A stretch of 64,000 nucleotides of DNA from Pyronema omphalodes (taxonomy: Eukaryota > Ascomycota > Pezizomycetes > Pezizales > Pyronemataceae). The notes below the pieces were generated by a model. The model did not search any database. It was not told the origin of the DNA and saw only the letters and a list, made by a program, of their open reading frames with translations. Location: positions 372,001 to 436,000 of the forward strand of contig JAJJXM010000046.1 in NCBI GenBank assembly GCA_024516155.1, read 5' to 3'. Every line of letters starts with the position of its first letter. Position 1 is the stretch's first letter. The translations under genes and the position numbers were made by a program. Positions 35,127 to 47,395 of this stretch are shown here, piece by piece.

Positions 35127-36339
35127 TGTGATGATGGTATGTGATGATTGATAAATATGATGGGAGGCGATAACACTGATCTCAGATGGGGTGTGGATGC
35201 CTGAGTTGATTGGGAGAAGAGAGTGGTCCGTGGTTTAGGTTATAAAAGAAGAAATTCATCATCATTTAAACATTTTTGCTACCATTAACTGTTTCTGCAG
35301 TTGCAAAACGTCTGCTCTGACGTTGTTCTGAGAGATGTTCTTTGAGATGTGTTTCAGTTTCACTTTCAGCACCTCGCCCCCCAGGACATGAGTGATAAAT
35401 GATGACAAAACCAGGGTACCCTGGTGTGCTGTGATCTATCAGAAGTGTTAGAATCTGCACCCCCCCCCCCCCCCGGACGCCCCGCACTAATAAATCCTCT
35501 TTACCATACGGCAATTCACAGATATCAGAACCTGAATAGCCAAAAACTTATGTCTCGGCCTTCAATAGCCGTCAAAATGTTTCTCATTCATAGAAAAGAA
35601 AATAATTTATACTTAGCAACAACCATATTAATCTTTTTCAAACTCCGGTAACTCCTACCTACTTCACATCCCCTTCTGGAATTGCCCCTGGTAGTTCCCC
35701 CGCCCAAATATCTTATCAATCACGTACAACGTAGGAATGAAATGCTAGAATACTCTTCAAACGTCTTTGGGTTACTCTCTATCTCTTTTATCAATAGCCT
35801 TCACTTTGCAATACGTTTCTTCTGTATCGGTAGAGATGGTGACGTCGTTGCTCTCGCTGCTATCATAATCGCCAAATGCCTCGCACTTGAGATCCTCGTC
35901 CACATCATCATGTTTGTCATTCTCTGGATGAATTCCTCGGGGCTGTTTAGCGTGGCATTATTATCCGTCATGAACGGATCTGCAAGCAGTAAGAACGGCA
36001 AGTTCATGATTCTTCTCACTACCTGAATAGTCGAGGCTCTAACTTCATGTGTTACACCGCGGATGACTAACCTCCTACGGGAATGGTATTAAGCGAGTGA
36101 ATTATCATGAATGACAGTTCTATGCGATATCTATCTAATATCATTTGTTATACATCTCACAGAGGATTGTGGGTTTAGTCGCCTAGACTAATGAGAGATC
36201 AGATTTTGTATACAGAATCATCAGCTATCGAAGTATAAAGTATTCAAGATGATTATAACACGGTCGTCGGTATATAAGCCCTGAATCCCCCAACGCATCT
36301 TCAACCCTGTGAAAATACAACATTTTCATCCAATCCATA
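35127..36339. other. Divergent promoter region
   Basis: A 1.2-kb spacer between the starts of the minus-strand 385-residue gene and the plus-strand 184-residue gene. It contains a 15-nt C run at 35,460-35,474. Short frames here show no recognisable content. Confidence 0.55.
35460..35474. repeat. Poly-C run (15 nt)
   Basis: Fifteen consecutive C residues in the divergent intergenic region. Confidence 0.9.
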
Positions 36340-36894
36340 ATGTCTTCAAATTTAGAGCAACCGGTCACCCTCGAGTCTGAATTTGAAAAAGCACGCAGAG
36401 ACGCAGTCGAATATCTGGAATCTCTAAAAACCAGCGGCGAGCCAGATTCCACCACCAGTGATACAGTCACTCCGAACCTCGACTCTCTAACCACATCTCT
36501 CTCCAATCTTACTATATTCTCTGAGCCAAAGTTCTCCTTACCCCCTCATCGCCACCCTTTTTCATCTTGCCGCCATCAGACCTTACTCGGTAGAGACTCC
36601 CTTAGTAGATCTCGTAACCTGTTAATAACATCCTATTCACCCTGCGGCTGTACCTACATCTGGCACCGGATAGAATGTAAGGATATACTAAGTCTGAGTT
36701 CCAATTCTTTAGATGAGTTTATGTCACGGCATCAGGTTGAGCATACGCGGGAGGGGGAGCTGAGGGGGTGTAGAGGGGTTATCAGAATTAGGTATGAGAT
36801 TTGTGGATGTAGTATAGTATTGGTACCAGTTGATGAAATCCAGAAAATGGCAGCTGTTGGTGAGGATGGAATCACCGACTCGTTGAGATTATAG
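36340..36894 (+). CDS. Unidentified small protein with paired Cys-Gly-Cys motifs
   Basis: An ATG-started frame of 184 residues. The N-terminal 70 residues are acidic, Ser/Thr-rich and probably disordered (the first helix has ESEFEKARRDAVEYLESL). The C-terminal part contains CGCTYIWHRIEC, a RHQVEH segment and then IRYEICGCSIVLVPV. Two CGC strands with intervening His residues could bind zinc or form disulfides in a small beta domain. No signal peptide is visible. No family is recognised. Coding status rests on length, start context and this ordered Cys/His pattern, so it is moderate. Confidence 0.5.
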   Translation: MSSNLEQPVTLESEFEKARRDAVEYLESLKTSGEPDSTTSDTVTPNLDSLTTSLSNLTIFSEPKFSLPPHRHPFSSCRHQTLLGRDSLSRSRNLLITSYSPCGCTYIWHRIECKDILSLSSNSLDEFMSRHQVEHTREGELRGCRGVIRIRYEICGCSIVLVPVDEIQKMAAVGEDGITDSLRL

Positions 36895-37476
36895 TGGGCA
36901 GTTGATTGGAAGTTTTAGTAATGAGTCATAGTGTAGCACTCGGGGTTTGCATTAGGGAATCAAATTCGAGATAAGGTTGATATGGATTTCTGAAGGTCAC
37001 CTAGCTAGAATTTTTCTTTTTAATTTTTATTCGCTTTTATTTTTTTTTTGAGGGGAGATTTATATGGGGATATGGGATTGGGGTACCTCATAAGGTGATC
37101 TTGGCCACGAGGGCTGGATACACGGTTTTGTTTCGTCCCTTAGAGGCGTCGAAGGCCTCGAATGGAGTACGATTAAAATCAAACAAGGGGTTGATATGAA
37201 TTAGAAATATGGCTGAAAATTCTCATGGGTCTCATCTGGAAGGGTCGAACGTAACCAAGTGTCTGTTAAAAAGTTGAGGGGTTCAGATATTACAAAAGAG
37301 GGCTGTGATGGACACGGAAGGAAACCTTGTTCAAAGGGCCACCCCAGTTCTTTGCTACTATAAGATAACTTTTCCCAAGCTCCTCGTCGTCCTTTACAAC
37401 TTTCTCCAAGCTCCGCATCATCCTTCACAACTTTCCCCAAGCTCCGCATCATCTTTTACAACTCAACCCGCTCATA
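36895..37476. other. Intergenic spacer and leader of the next gene
   Basis: About 580 bp, with T-rich DNA after the 184-residue gene and three tandem 31-bp units just before the next ATG. No gene is seen. Confidence 0.6.
37377..37469 (+). repeat. Three 31-bp tandem repeats in a 5' leader
   Basis: Three units beginning AAGCTCC at 37,377, 37,408 and 37,439, each containing (C/T)TT(C/T/A)ACAACT near the end, differ by a few substitutions. The third ends seven bases before the ATG at 37,477, so the array is probably in the 5' untranslated region or core promoter. Confidence 0.8.
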
Positions 37477-38280
37477 ATGTCTGCCCCCAATTCCAACTCC
37501 ACCAACAACCTTAGAGATGCCCAGTCTTCCAGCACACCCCGCCTCGGCGACTTAAACTTCCAAGGACCGCAGCACCCGACGACCCACGAAAACAACTCCA
37601 GCAATGCGAACGCCGGTCCTGAAGGACCCAGACCTGTTAATGGCACCAAAGATATCTTGCCAAACAATGAACGATTACGTCCAGCCGCCAATCGGGCCAT
37701 TGACCAATCAGTCATTGCAAGGCTGTACAAAATCGCCTTACAACAGGTTATGGAGAACGACGCCCAAGCTGCACCCGTCCAGCCCGCCCCACTTGCTACT
37801 CCTCTCAACCCGCCCGCCATAACTGGGGAGACTTTGAACCCCGCGACCCTCGTTACAGAACCCCCTATGTCTACGCCTCGCCCTTCGGACAGTTTTCATC
37901 GTTCCGCACTCCAAGCCCCAACGAGCAACCCTGCTCGTATGTCCAGAGGAATCACTCAGACGATTGCCAACCGACGTCTCCAGATGCCCAGGTCTGAGAT
38001 GCAGCGGCGAAGGGATGTTGCCAACATCGTTGGCAATGCCGTGAAAGAGTACATTGAGAATGAGGGGCTTCTTGAAGGAGTCTGGAATGATGATGACGAC
38101 GACGATGACGATGTGGTTGTGGACGTGGATAGGGTTATTGATGTAGATGAGATTATGGCCATGGGCGGAAATCTTGATCAAAACGCCAATGCCAATATCC
38201 AAGAGAAACAGAAGGGGAAACAGAAGGAGGCCTTCGATGAAGATGTTTTGTTTCTCTATGAGAGAAAGATGATCCGTTAA
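37477..38280 (+). CDS. Unidentified protein with acidic tract
   Basis: A single frame of 267 residues with an ATG in good context (CATAATGTC). The first 60 residues are Asn/Ser/Pro-rich. Ordered-looking helical patches occur at about residues 70-92 (RLRPAANRAIDQSVIARLYK) and 165-195 (EMQRRRDVANIVGNAVKEYI). An uninterrupted run of eight Asp follows near residue 204, then an Asp/Val-rich segment and a basic KQKGKQKE stretch before a short tail (VLFLYERKMIR). Acidic and basic tracts suggest a nuclear or nucleic-acid-linked role, but this is speculative. No family is recognised. Confidence 0.6.
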   Translation: MSAPNSNSTNNLRDAQSSSTPRLGDLNFQGPQHPTTHENNSSNANAGPEGPRPVNGTKDILPNNERLRPAANRAIDQSVIARLYKIALQQVMENDAQAAPVQPAPLATPLNPPAITGETLNPATLVTEPPMSTPRPSDSFHRSALQAPTSNPARMSRGITQTIANRRLQMPRSEMQRRRDVANIVGNAVKEYIENEGLLEGVWNDDDDDDDDVVVDVDRVIDVDEIMAMGGNLDQNANANIQEKQKGKQKEAFDEDVLFLYERKMIR

Positions 38281-40955
38281 AAGGGAAGGAGGGATTCTTT
38301 TTTCTATTTGGATTCTTCATGTTAGTTAACCCAAGTTCGGGGCATGCTGATCCTAATCTTTTTTCTTCATATTTTTCGATCTTGCTTTAATTTTTCTTTC
38401 ATTCTTTCATTCTTGTATTCTTTTCTGTTTCTTCCTGGCAACACCTGGATATCTGCTTCATATCACTTAGCAACTACACGGGGGTTTTCCAGTGGCCTGT
38501 AATAATACTTCTCTTATTAATTCCTCTCTTGTTTCTGCGTTCTTATTGTTTAGGCATTTAACTGCCTCTGCTTCTCTTAATAATTTTACAATAAAGTTTT
38601 TCTGCTACCCTTCGTCGTTCTTCGTCTCCCTTCCTTCTTACTGTCTCTCTTCCGGCTTCCCTTTTTTCATGTCGCCCTTCTTATCTGTTCTCAATTGTAT
38701 CTACTGGTACCCGGTTCTCCAATCCTATATCTCTTCAATGTACTTCAATATTAATTCAGTAGAGCTTCTATCGGTAAATGGGTATTTCAGCTTTTAATTT
38801 CGCCATAGATATCTTTTAGTAATCAAATTTAATTCCTTCCTATCTTATCTCCATTTGCATTCCCAGCATTCTTTTTCCAGTTGCTCAGAGTAGCACCACC
38901 AGCATCATCTATCAACCGATGGTTTCATACATTTGCAGATACAACTTGCGCCTTACATTTACATAAAAGCACCCAGCTTTGGTACCTTTCCACGCGTAAC
39001 AATTATAAAAAAAAAATAGTTTCATTCCAAATGACTATCTAGAGGTGTACCAACTGAGAACTTCCAACTATTCACCACGACCCCCTAGCCATGCACTAGT
39101 CACGTACATTTCAACCTGTTAAACACCTTCTAGTTTCAACTTTTGCAGCCGCCGGAAGTGACAAACAACCCCTCCACAGGCCCGATAGCCAAGCATCCTA
39201 TCCCTCCCCGAAATCAACCGGGCGCCATTCCCATCCATACTTACAGGTCCTCTATTTTTCTCCAGCTATTATCCATATCAATAAACCACATTATATACAG
39301 CCAGTTTATCTTACAACAACTCGTTGCTACACAATATCCCGCCACATAACACAGCCAATAGGTCGGGGGTCGAACACGACCCGAGTGACTTGACATGAAT
39401 GACGCCCACCCAAGCACTGTGATGGCGGATGGCGGATGAGGAAACTCCGTAAAGTCAAGGTGGGACGGTTTCATTTGTCTGAAGCTAGTAAAGGAGTGGC
39501 CGGAACTCAAGCGGCTTCTTTTTATCTTCGCTGATCTATTACTGGGCTCATTTATAGTTGCAGAGATTCTTGAACCGCTCATATCAGCGACGAGGAGAAG
39601 AATCTGAGTTGGGTAAGACGAGGGTTAGGAAGATTTGGTGGTAATGAAGCTGGTCGGCAGTAAAGCTAAGCGAAGGGGAGCTTGGGAAGAGGGGAGCACG
39701 TTAAGGTTATAGCGATGGTGTGAATGCTTACACTGTTCTAAGGGCTGTAGATATCAATCAATACAAAGTGGACATGAGGAACTAAGAGGGTGATTATTGG
39801 GAGAGATTCATTTTTGAAGATTTCTGAAGAAGGAGTTAAAGCCGTGAAGGATAGGGGAGGTAAGTACTAGAAAAGCCCTGGTAGCGGCGGAAGATGTGGG
39901 ATTGGTGGTGTGGGTTATGGAGTGGATGTAGTGGGGGATATGATAGGATTGATGAATTGTATCATTGGTGAGAAGTACGCATTATTGTGCTTCTTTGGGC
40001 AACAATTATATGATTGGCTTCAGATGTTTTAATAAGGGTAATTACCGCAGTGGTTCTGGATTGTAATTATCCAAAGAGTTTTGCACCAGTTTTCGGTTTA
40101 GCACATATGGGCAGTTAGTTGTAGTTTCAGTTTCCAATCCCTGTCTATCCCAATATCCATTCTATCCCTATTTCATTTCATATGCTTCTGCAAGAATTTG
40201 GTATAAGTCTTTCTTCCCTTCATCCCTCCTCCCATCTTCCTTCTTCACTTTGGTATTCCTCTTCACTTTGGTATCCAAAACTCAAACTTCAAACTTTAAA
40301 CTTCAAAACACAAAAGCAAACAAAAAAAACAAAAAGCTGTATGATATTCGCCCGCCCCAAAAACTGCACGCCCATCGCCAACCCGGAAATCTAAAGTACC
40401 GAAACCATAACCCTACATCTTACGCTACACAAACCAAAATAGAAAAATAAAAATCACAATAAAGACACATAAAACTGTTAAAACACAATATATCCTGGAA
40501 TATGAACGTTGGTTCATGGTTCAACGACGACTCTGCCACTTCACCCCCATCCCCACCCCCGTATCTCCTGTGCTCTCCTCTTCTCCCCTCATTAGCCCCA
40601 CCGCGCCTCTTCTTCTAGAGCGGCTCTTAACGACACTGCTGTTGAGTTGAATCATCGCCTTTAAGGAGATACCGGAAGATACCCCGTTCATGGTGATATC
40701 CCGTCTTTGGGATGCCCAGCTGGTACGGCAGAAAAGGGATAACCTCCACACCCTGTAGAGCCCAACTCTTCCTTTCAAACTTTCTCATCATCCTCGCCGC
40801 ATTCACATCCAGGAACTTCCATATCAACGTTCCCATAACCGTCTCCCTGGCAACCTCCGCCCTCTCCTCTTCCTCTCCGCTACACCCCTTACCTCGACAG
40901 CAACTACCCCTTCACCCCCATCCATCTCCTTTGAGCTTCCCGCTCCCCCCTCATC
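38281..40955. other. Convergent intergenic region (2.7 kb)
   Basis: It lies between the 3' ends of the 267-residue gene (+) and the cNMP/F-box/LRR gene (-). It is pyrimidine-rich at 38,290-38,720. Minus-strand frames at 40,521-40,836 have no recognisable motif and overlap each other, so I do not call them. No RNA gene is seen. Confidence 0.55.
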
Positions 40956-43776
40956 TCACCTCCTTCTATCGCCCTTCATACAAATAAACCTGACACCTCT
41001 ACCCTCCCTTACACTATCCCTTCCGTTGCCTCTTCCATCTCCCCTATACCTCTCCACACCACCACTCTCAATCCACCCTCTAAGATTCCTACACTGACTC
41101 ACATCGAAAACCTCCAGCTTGGAACAGCCCTCAACCACTGCTTCAACTCCATTTCCTGTGACTCTTACACAGCCTCTTACCGAGAGTTCCCTAAGCTCAA
41201 GAAGGTGGAGAGAGATGCAACGTAATGAGTGGTCTGATACTGCACTGCCGCAGAAGGATAGGTTGAGACTTAGGAGATTAGGACATGATAGGGAGAGAAT
41301 CTCGGGAGATGTGTCAGAGAGAGCGCAGCAGAAGGACTATTTTGATGCGTTAGTACATGTTGAAAACAAAGAAGGGAAGCAGCTTCGCAGCACTACATAC
41401 CAAATCCAAATGCTTCAACCCCTTGGCTGCATTTGACAAAAACACAATCGCTGTATCGCTTAGATAGGTACAATCCGCTAACACAAGACTTTCCAACCGG
41501 TCAAAGCTAGTCATCGACCAAGCCTGAAATCCATGATCGGTAATGGTGGTGCATCTTGTTAGATCAATATGTTCAAGCCTTTTGCTGGCGTGTGCTGCTA
41601 GGTGCGCCATTGTTCTGTCGGTTACGTGTTTACAGTAGCTTAGAGTCAGACGACGGAGAGAGGGGCAGCCGATTATCGTGCCGGCGGGAGGGTAAATGTG
41701 GGGACCTTGAGGTTGTCCTTGTCCTTGGCCTGGCCCTTGCGGGCCTTGTGGGCCTTGCTGTGCGGCATACATTGGATGGAATTCCGGAACTACCCATCCT
41801 ACAACTCTTGCCAACAAGGTATCCGAGACTTTCCTACAATTTGAGAGGTCGATATCTTCGAGAAATTTCGCACGGTCCGACATTTCCAGTATCGCACGTC
41901 CAGTAATATCCCAAACAGATTTCATTTTCCAATTCCTGACGTTTCCTCCACACTGTTGTGCAAGAGCAGTGAAGCCTTCATCGGAGAGGTGGAAACAGTT
42001 GCTGATATCGATGGTATGAGGACGGTGGCCTACGAAAGGTGCTATGCTATGGACGATTACTTGGTCATTGACGAGGCGGTTGAAGGGTTTTAAGTTAAGG
42101 ACTTTCATAAGCTTGGGGGAGTGGGTGAGGAGTCGTTGCCAATGTGTTGAGACGGCTCTCATACGCATAAGTGATGGTAGATCGAGGTGCAGAAAGATCG
42201 AAATCAAGATGTCATCGTCAAAATGGCCGACATTGAAGCGGGAGGGTTTGCGGGAGATGATCCTTACGCCGCCGGTTTTGGGGCGTTTCGCGGGGGACTT
42301 TTCGGGAGGTGTGGTGACGTGTTTGGTTTTGGACTGTGGTGGGGGGGTTGGTGAGCCGGATAGAGGCGAGGGCTTCTCTTCGACAGGTGATGAACCTCCT
42401 GTATTCGGCTGAGGAGGTGCAAGAGATCCTCGCCGAGATTTGGATCGCACCATCGAGTCAAAGTCGGTCGGTGCATATGGATCTGGATCGAACGGCTCGA
42501 CCACATTGATATCGGCAGGGCCAGTCGAAACAAGAGGCGAGTCATTTCGTCCCAGTCCGTACTGAGGAGTTCGGAAGCTAGGCATATCAGAGATATCCAT
42601 AGCATCGCGATTTATTCCAAGCATAATGGTTTCTCCTGAGCTCATTCTAATTCGTGCTGTTCTCTCCACCTGTTGTTGGATTTCCGAAGGACACTTCTTC
42701 CAAAGCTCTGAAAGAACGTCCCCGATCAAAACAAGACACTCTACGTATGTAACTGTTCGCACGGTTGCTGTCCGTTTAGGAGCTAAAGAAAGCCCTGCCA
42801 GCTCCCCAAAGTATTGGCCCTTCTTTAGTCGAGCCTTAACCTTAATGCGCGCCGGATCCGACTCATCGATAACTTCTACTTCACCACGGACGATAAAGTA
42901 GATTTCTCTCCCCAAGGAATTCTGCTGAAAAATGGTGGTATATGGACCAAAAGCTCTTGGCTGAGCACTGAGTCCAAGAAAATGCAAGTTTTCTGGCGGA
43001 AGATTTGCAAACAAGGGTAGTTCCTTTAACAGCTGTCTGATATTTGCAGCAGCACTGGCTAGGGCGGAAGCACTCGCCCATTGACCACCCGGGGTTAACC
43101 CTTGATTCGAACCGAGACCATTTCCAGAAGAGGGTTCGCCATCAATCTCCATATCTCCATCATGATCCACGGACCGCTTAACCCCTCCGATTCGTATAGG
43201 TGCAGACGATTGCGTTTCTTCTTTCTTCTTATTTAACAATTCCAGTCGCTCCTCCGCCTCTTCCCTGATAGCTCTTTCCACCTCCGGAAACTTTGGTAAC
43301 TCTCTCGCAAGCGCCTCCTTCGTCAAAACCACAAGCAGACATCTACTGCGTGCTATGATTGTTGCTGTTCTTGGTATATCCATCAGAATACCAATTTCCC
43401 CAAAGAAAGCCCCCGGCCGTAGTTCCGCATAAGTGCTTTCACCATCTCTTGATGTAACCGCGACAGCACCACGAACAAGCCAGTACATAGCCTTCGAATC
43501 ATCTCCTTCCGTCAAGATATAATCTCTTGGCGAATGTAACTGTGGTCTTAGATGTGTAGCAACAGCATTTAGGAATGCTTCTGGTGCCGATAGAAATAAG
43601 GGGAAGGAGCGTAAACGATCAAGAAGATCTAGTGGTACTCCATTCTGTGTAGTAAGTGGAGATGGCCGTATAGGTCGCGCGGGATTCGCAGAAGACTCGA
43701 AGGAATGAAGAATCTCTATCGTGTTGACGCGATTGGGAGGGGGCGTGAGTTGAGGGGGTGCGCGTCGTCGGTGCAT
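40956..43776 (-). CDS. Protein with two cyclic-nucleotide-binding domains, F-box and leucine-rich repeats
   Basis: Two exons, 41,401-43,776 and 40,956-41,336; the phase-0 intron is GTATGT...TACTAAC...AATAG (64 nt); 918 residues. Two cNMP-binding domains lie at about 57-165 and 255-375. Their phosphate-binding cassettes are FGEIGILMDIPRTATI (residues 125-140) and FGELAGLSLAPKRTATV (323-339); both keep the Glu and the Arg that contact the cyclic phosphate in PKA-type domains. After a disordered linker come an F-box (about 517-560, FDDDILISIFLHLDLPSLMRMRAVS) and LRRs of the CysC subtype to the end (for example IDLSNCRKVSDTLL, IDLTRCTTITDHGF), interrupted by a Gln/Gly/Pro insertion near 690-715. 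An F-box implies recruitment by SKP1 into an SCF ubiquitin ligase, the LRRs substrate choice, and the cNMP domains a signal input. Those roles are inferred; the domains are visible. Confidence 0.92.
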
Positions 43777-46511
43777 CTTATCGGAACGCGGTGGCCTGGC
43801 CAGGAACGTTGTCGCCGCGAGTTGTCGCTGTCGCAGTCGACGAGGCCAATCGCCTCCTTGCGTAAAGTATTAACGGCTCCCTCGTGTGCCGGTAGGAATA
43901 TGGTGATAATTTGATGATGATGCCTGTATCCGTTGTGGCGTTGTGGGTGATAGAGTAGGTTGCCCTTCTTCGACTAGAGTAGGCACAGACAGGCCAACGG
44001 CAAGCTATCGACAGCTGTTGTGTTCGACGGCGATGAAAAGAGATTCGAAAATGGATTTCGGAAAACAGCTCACTTGACGAGTCTTCCGGGGCAGACAATG
44101 ATTTCGGCTTGGTGAGCACGTGTGGTGGTGGTTGCAGTGGGAATTGCGTCAGATGGAACTGAAGTGTGTTCTCTCGAGCTGCCCAAGTGCTGTTGCTGGA
44201 CGTGGTCAGTGCGACGTTTGGTTTGCTCGTTCCTTCCCGCGGCTTGCTTAGTTCGAGGTGGGGTGGTGGGGATTAGGATTGGGGGGATTGCTTATTGCGC
44301 TTGATCAGCCACGGATGGCGGTTAGGCAACGAGAGAGAATAGATTTGTCGAAGGGTGTGCGCAGACAGCCAGTCTGACGGGCTTCTTTAAATGTTCGATG
44401 CAGCAGGAAGCACAATTTCCATAATTGCCACTGTAAGATTGAAGAAGAGCCAGGTAGACGATGCTTCATTGAACGACAAGGCAATGCTCAGAGCCCGGGG
44501 GAGCCCAGGGAGCCTAGTGAGGTTAAGTGACACGAAGCTCCTCGGAAGAGCAAGACGATGCTCAGATCCCGGTGAGCTCAGCAAAGTGATGCTCGGGAAT
44601 ATTGAACGAAAAACTCCCAGAAGACAAACAGCCGCTCTGGGGAGATCGATTGTACTCAGCCCGAATGGTGGGTGGGACGGTCAATAAACAAATTGTTGCT
44701 TTACTATTCCAGTGTAGTCAGCAGAGCAGGAGATGTAGCAGCCGAGTGCAGCTGGATGGTTAGGAATTTTGTGGTATGTAAAACGACTGCAGAGTACGAA
44801 ATAAACGGTACCTTCGGGTATCTTTAGCTTCCTCCCTTTGCTATCTATCCTGTACTATCATTCGGTACGGCGACAGTTGCTCGGCCACCAAGTACCTAGT
44901 GATACTAACGTCGAACATGTCGTCCGAATTTTTACTCTCGAGCCTCGCCGATAGTCCGAATCCAGTCTCCAGTTCCTAGCCTACAATCTGGGATTGGTGG
45001 GATTGACACTTTTCATGCTGTGTTTTTATATGTGGAGTACTCTATTTCCCTCGGACTGTAGCTCGCCTTCCCACTTCCTTCTAGAAGCCGTCCGGCTTTC
45101 CAACATGACTGGCCCTGGCCCTTGTCCCTCGGCTGATATCGATAGGAGAATTCCATCAAGGGGTAGCCAACCCTTGGCAAGCGAGATCAAGATCTGCCCA
45201 AAGCGGGTAGCCATTACGACTCCATCCAATCCGCCCATTATAATATGTTTCAAGAGTATCAATCTTCTTTGATTTCTTCGTCTAAACTGAAGTGAAGGAT
45301 AAAGGTTATGTATAATATCTAATGGCGGCTTGGTAGTCTGGTAAATGTGTGGTAAAATAGGATATCTGAAACTCTCGTTTAGGTTTAACTCGGCACGCCG
45401 CCCAAGATGCCCCCGGGAGCTCGGTCCAGAGTAGAGTAATACCATGTAGGGTCGGTTCCGGGGAGGCCCTGAGAGCCGCAGAAAATCGTGAACTGCATCG
45501 ATATTACATATATCCAGTTACTGCGATATCCTACGTCCCTTGGGGAGCGGAAAAGACTTGGAACTCGATATAAGTTGGTTGGTATCGCGATGTGCCGGAT
45601 TTCACTAGTGTCATTTTGACAAAGCAAGGGCAATTTGTCTGGCCTGGTCCATCAAATTGCACTCGAAACTGAGTATATGTACTTGTAGAGAGACTGTAGA
45701 GCTGAATGTAACCCATACTGCTTGTACTCTTGATAAGTGAATATGCAGGCTGTTGTATTATCTGAGGTGCACCGTGGTGAGGGAAAGATTTATCGGTCAA
45801 GCAACCTGTGGCGGTTGTAGGCATGTCTTTGGCACGTGTAATGACCGTTCACGGAATTTGGTAGCCTGTCTCAAAGCTGATCTGTGTTGTGCTAAGGCCT
45901 AAAGAACCACAGTCAGTTATAGTGAACCTTGCCCTATAATCCCATCCGCAGTGCCAGTAAGCACTCTTACTACTTTGATTCCAAGTTGGACGGAATACTG
46001 GTTCACATCACAAACTACTTGTATCATATAAGAAAAGTAATCCCGCAACCTTGGCTCGGTGCTTACCTGTAAGCATCCCCAATCACATACAGCGAAGTGA
46101 CTTGTTGATGATGTGTTTTATGAATGCCGAGGTAAGATGGGTATACGTCCAATACGGGGTTCACTTTGTGGGCCGGTGCGAGGATTGCCGTAAAGATTTC
46201 TTGTTTTCGTGGTCGGCTTATTTTTGAAGTAGTGGAGATGGAGGCATGGAAGAATCGTTTCGAAGAAGCTGCTGGCCGCTCTCGCGTGTACTGTAGATGA
46301 TGAAGCTTAGGAATGCCAAGGTAGGCTCCCGTTTTGACAATGTAGTTTTCACCACGGCGGACGCAAGGAAAAAGGCAGTTGGAAACAGGATTCAGTAACG
46401 CAATGCTAATCCGTCGTTTGAAATGAGCTTGATGGACGACCGATGTATCGACCAAAGAACAAAAGATGGAAAAAAAAATGAGGCGAGTAAGAGTCGACTC
46501 TAAAAATTTAT

Positions 46512-46596
46512 TCCGTTACGGGGAATTGAACCCCGGTCTGGCCGGATTAATGCTCTGCTTGAGAGCGGCCGATGCTAGCCACTACACCATAACGGA
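46512..46596 (-). tRNA. tRNA-Glu (CUC) with 14-nt intron, second copy
   Basis: Same length and mature sequence as the copy at 25,438-25,522. The only difference in 85 nt is the first intron base (A here, T there, sense strand). The anticodon-intron pairing GCUCU/AGAGC is kept. Confidence 0.93.
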
Positions 46597-47395
46597 TTGG
46601 CAATAAGCAAAAAATAGCCAATATAATGACAGTTATAAAACGCAACAGCTCATACACATCTGATGCACGGAATTCAAGTTTTATGTGACAAATAGTGAAT
46701 GAGCCACTGAACCCCACTGCTTGCAAAGATTGATAATTTTTTGAAGTTAAAGCCATGTTCTTTATGGAGTAATCATCTTCTATATTTTTTTCTTTCTGGA
46801 AACACTTACGCCAAATTATAGAAATCTCGCCCATATGGAGGAATTAGAAAATGGATTTCCAAATCTCAAGGGGGGCTTTAATCAACAGGATGAAGAGTTT
46901 AATTGATTATCCAAAATTAGCATGAAATTTATTCTAGTGGAAATTTTGGTTCGCATACGCAAAGATGGTCAAGTTTTATGGACATGATACTATCGGAGAC
47001 TCGTAGAAGACAATTGCACAGGAACTTAGTATGAAAACCCTTAGCTTCAACTCCCTCGCCATGTTGCCACCCTCGACAACTTGGTTCATATACTCAAAGG
47101 TATGGATGCATCGTACATCTTGCAGCAGAATCAGAATATTAACACAGTTATTCGTCCGCAACATTTTTTACAGCCACTCAATACTTTGCTAGATCACTTA
47201 AGAACCATTTTTCACTTGATCATGTAGAATGCATCAGTTATCATCGCACTAGGTCTAGTAGTCAACTTCTTTGCAAACAAATTGCTCAAGAAGGAAAATG
47301 AGAATGGGAATAATTAGCAAAATTTTCAATGTCAAAAAGTAATTAAAGACAGACAGTGTCCGATCGTCAGATGATCAAGGGACGAAAAAAAGAAT

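Noticed and set aside
40521..40836. Minus-strand frames downstream of the cNMP/F-box/LRR gene as an extra 3' exon
   Set aside because: The LRR frame ends at a natural stop (40,956) after a complete C-terminus, and no splice signal or conserved segment links these frames to it.
42044..42901. Plus-strand frames opposite the cNMP/F-box/LRR gene
   Set aside because: They are antisense shadows of a clearly coding minus-strand exon.
46063..46455. 130-residue minus-strand frame with internal YLGI-HH repeat
   Set aside because: The internal similarity comes from a short DNA duplication; no family or promoter features are evident.
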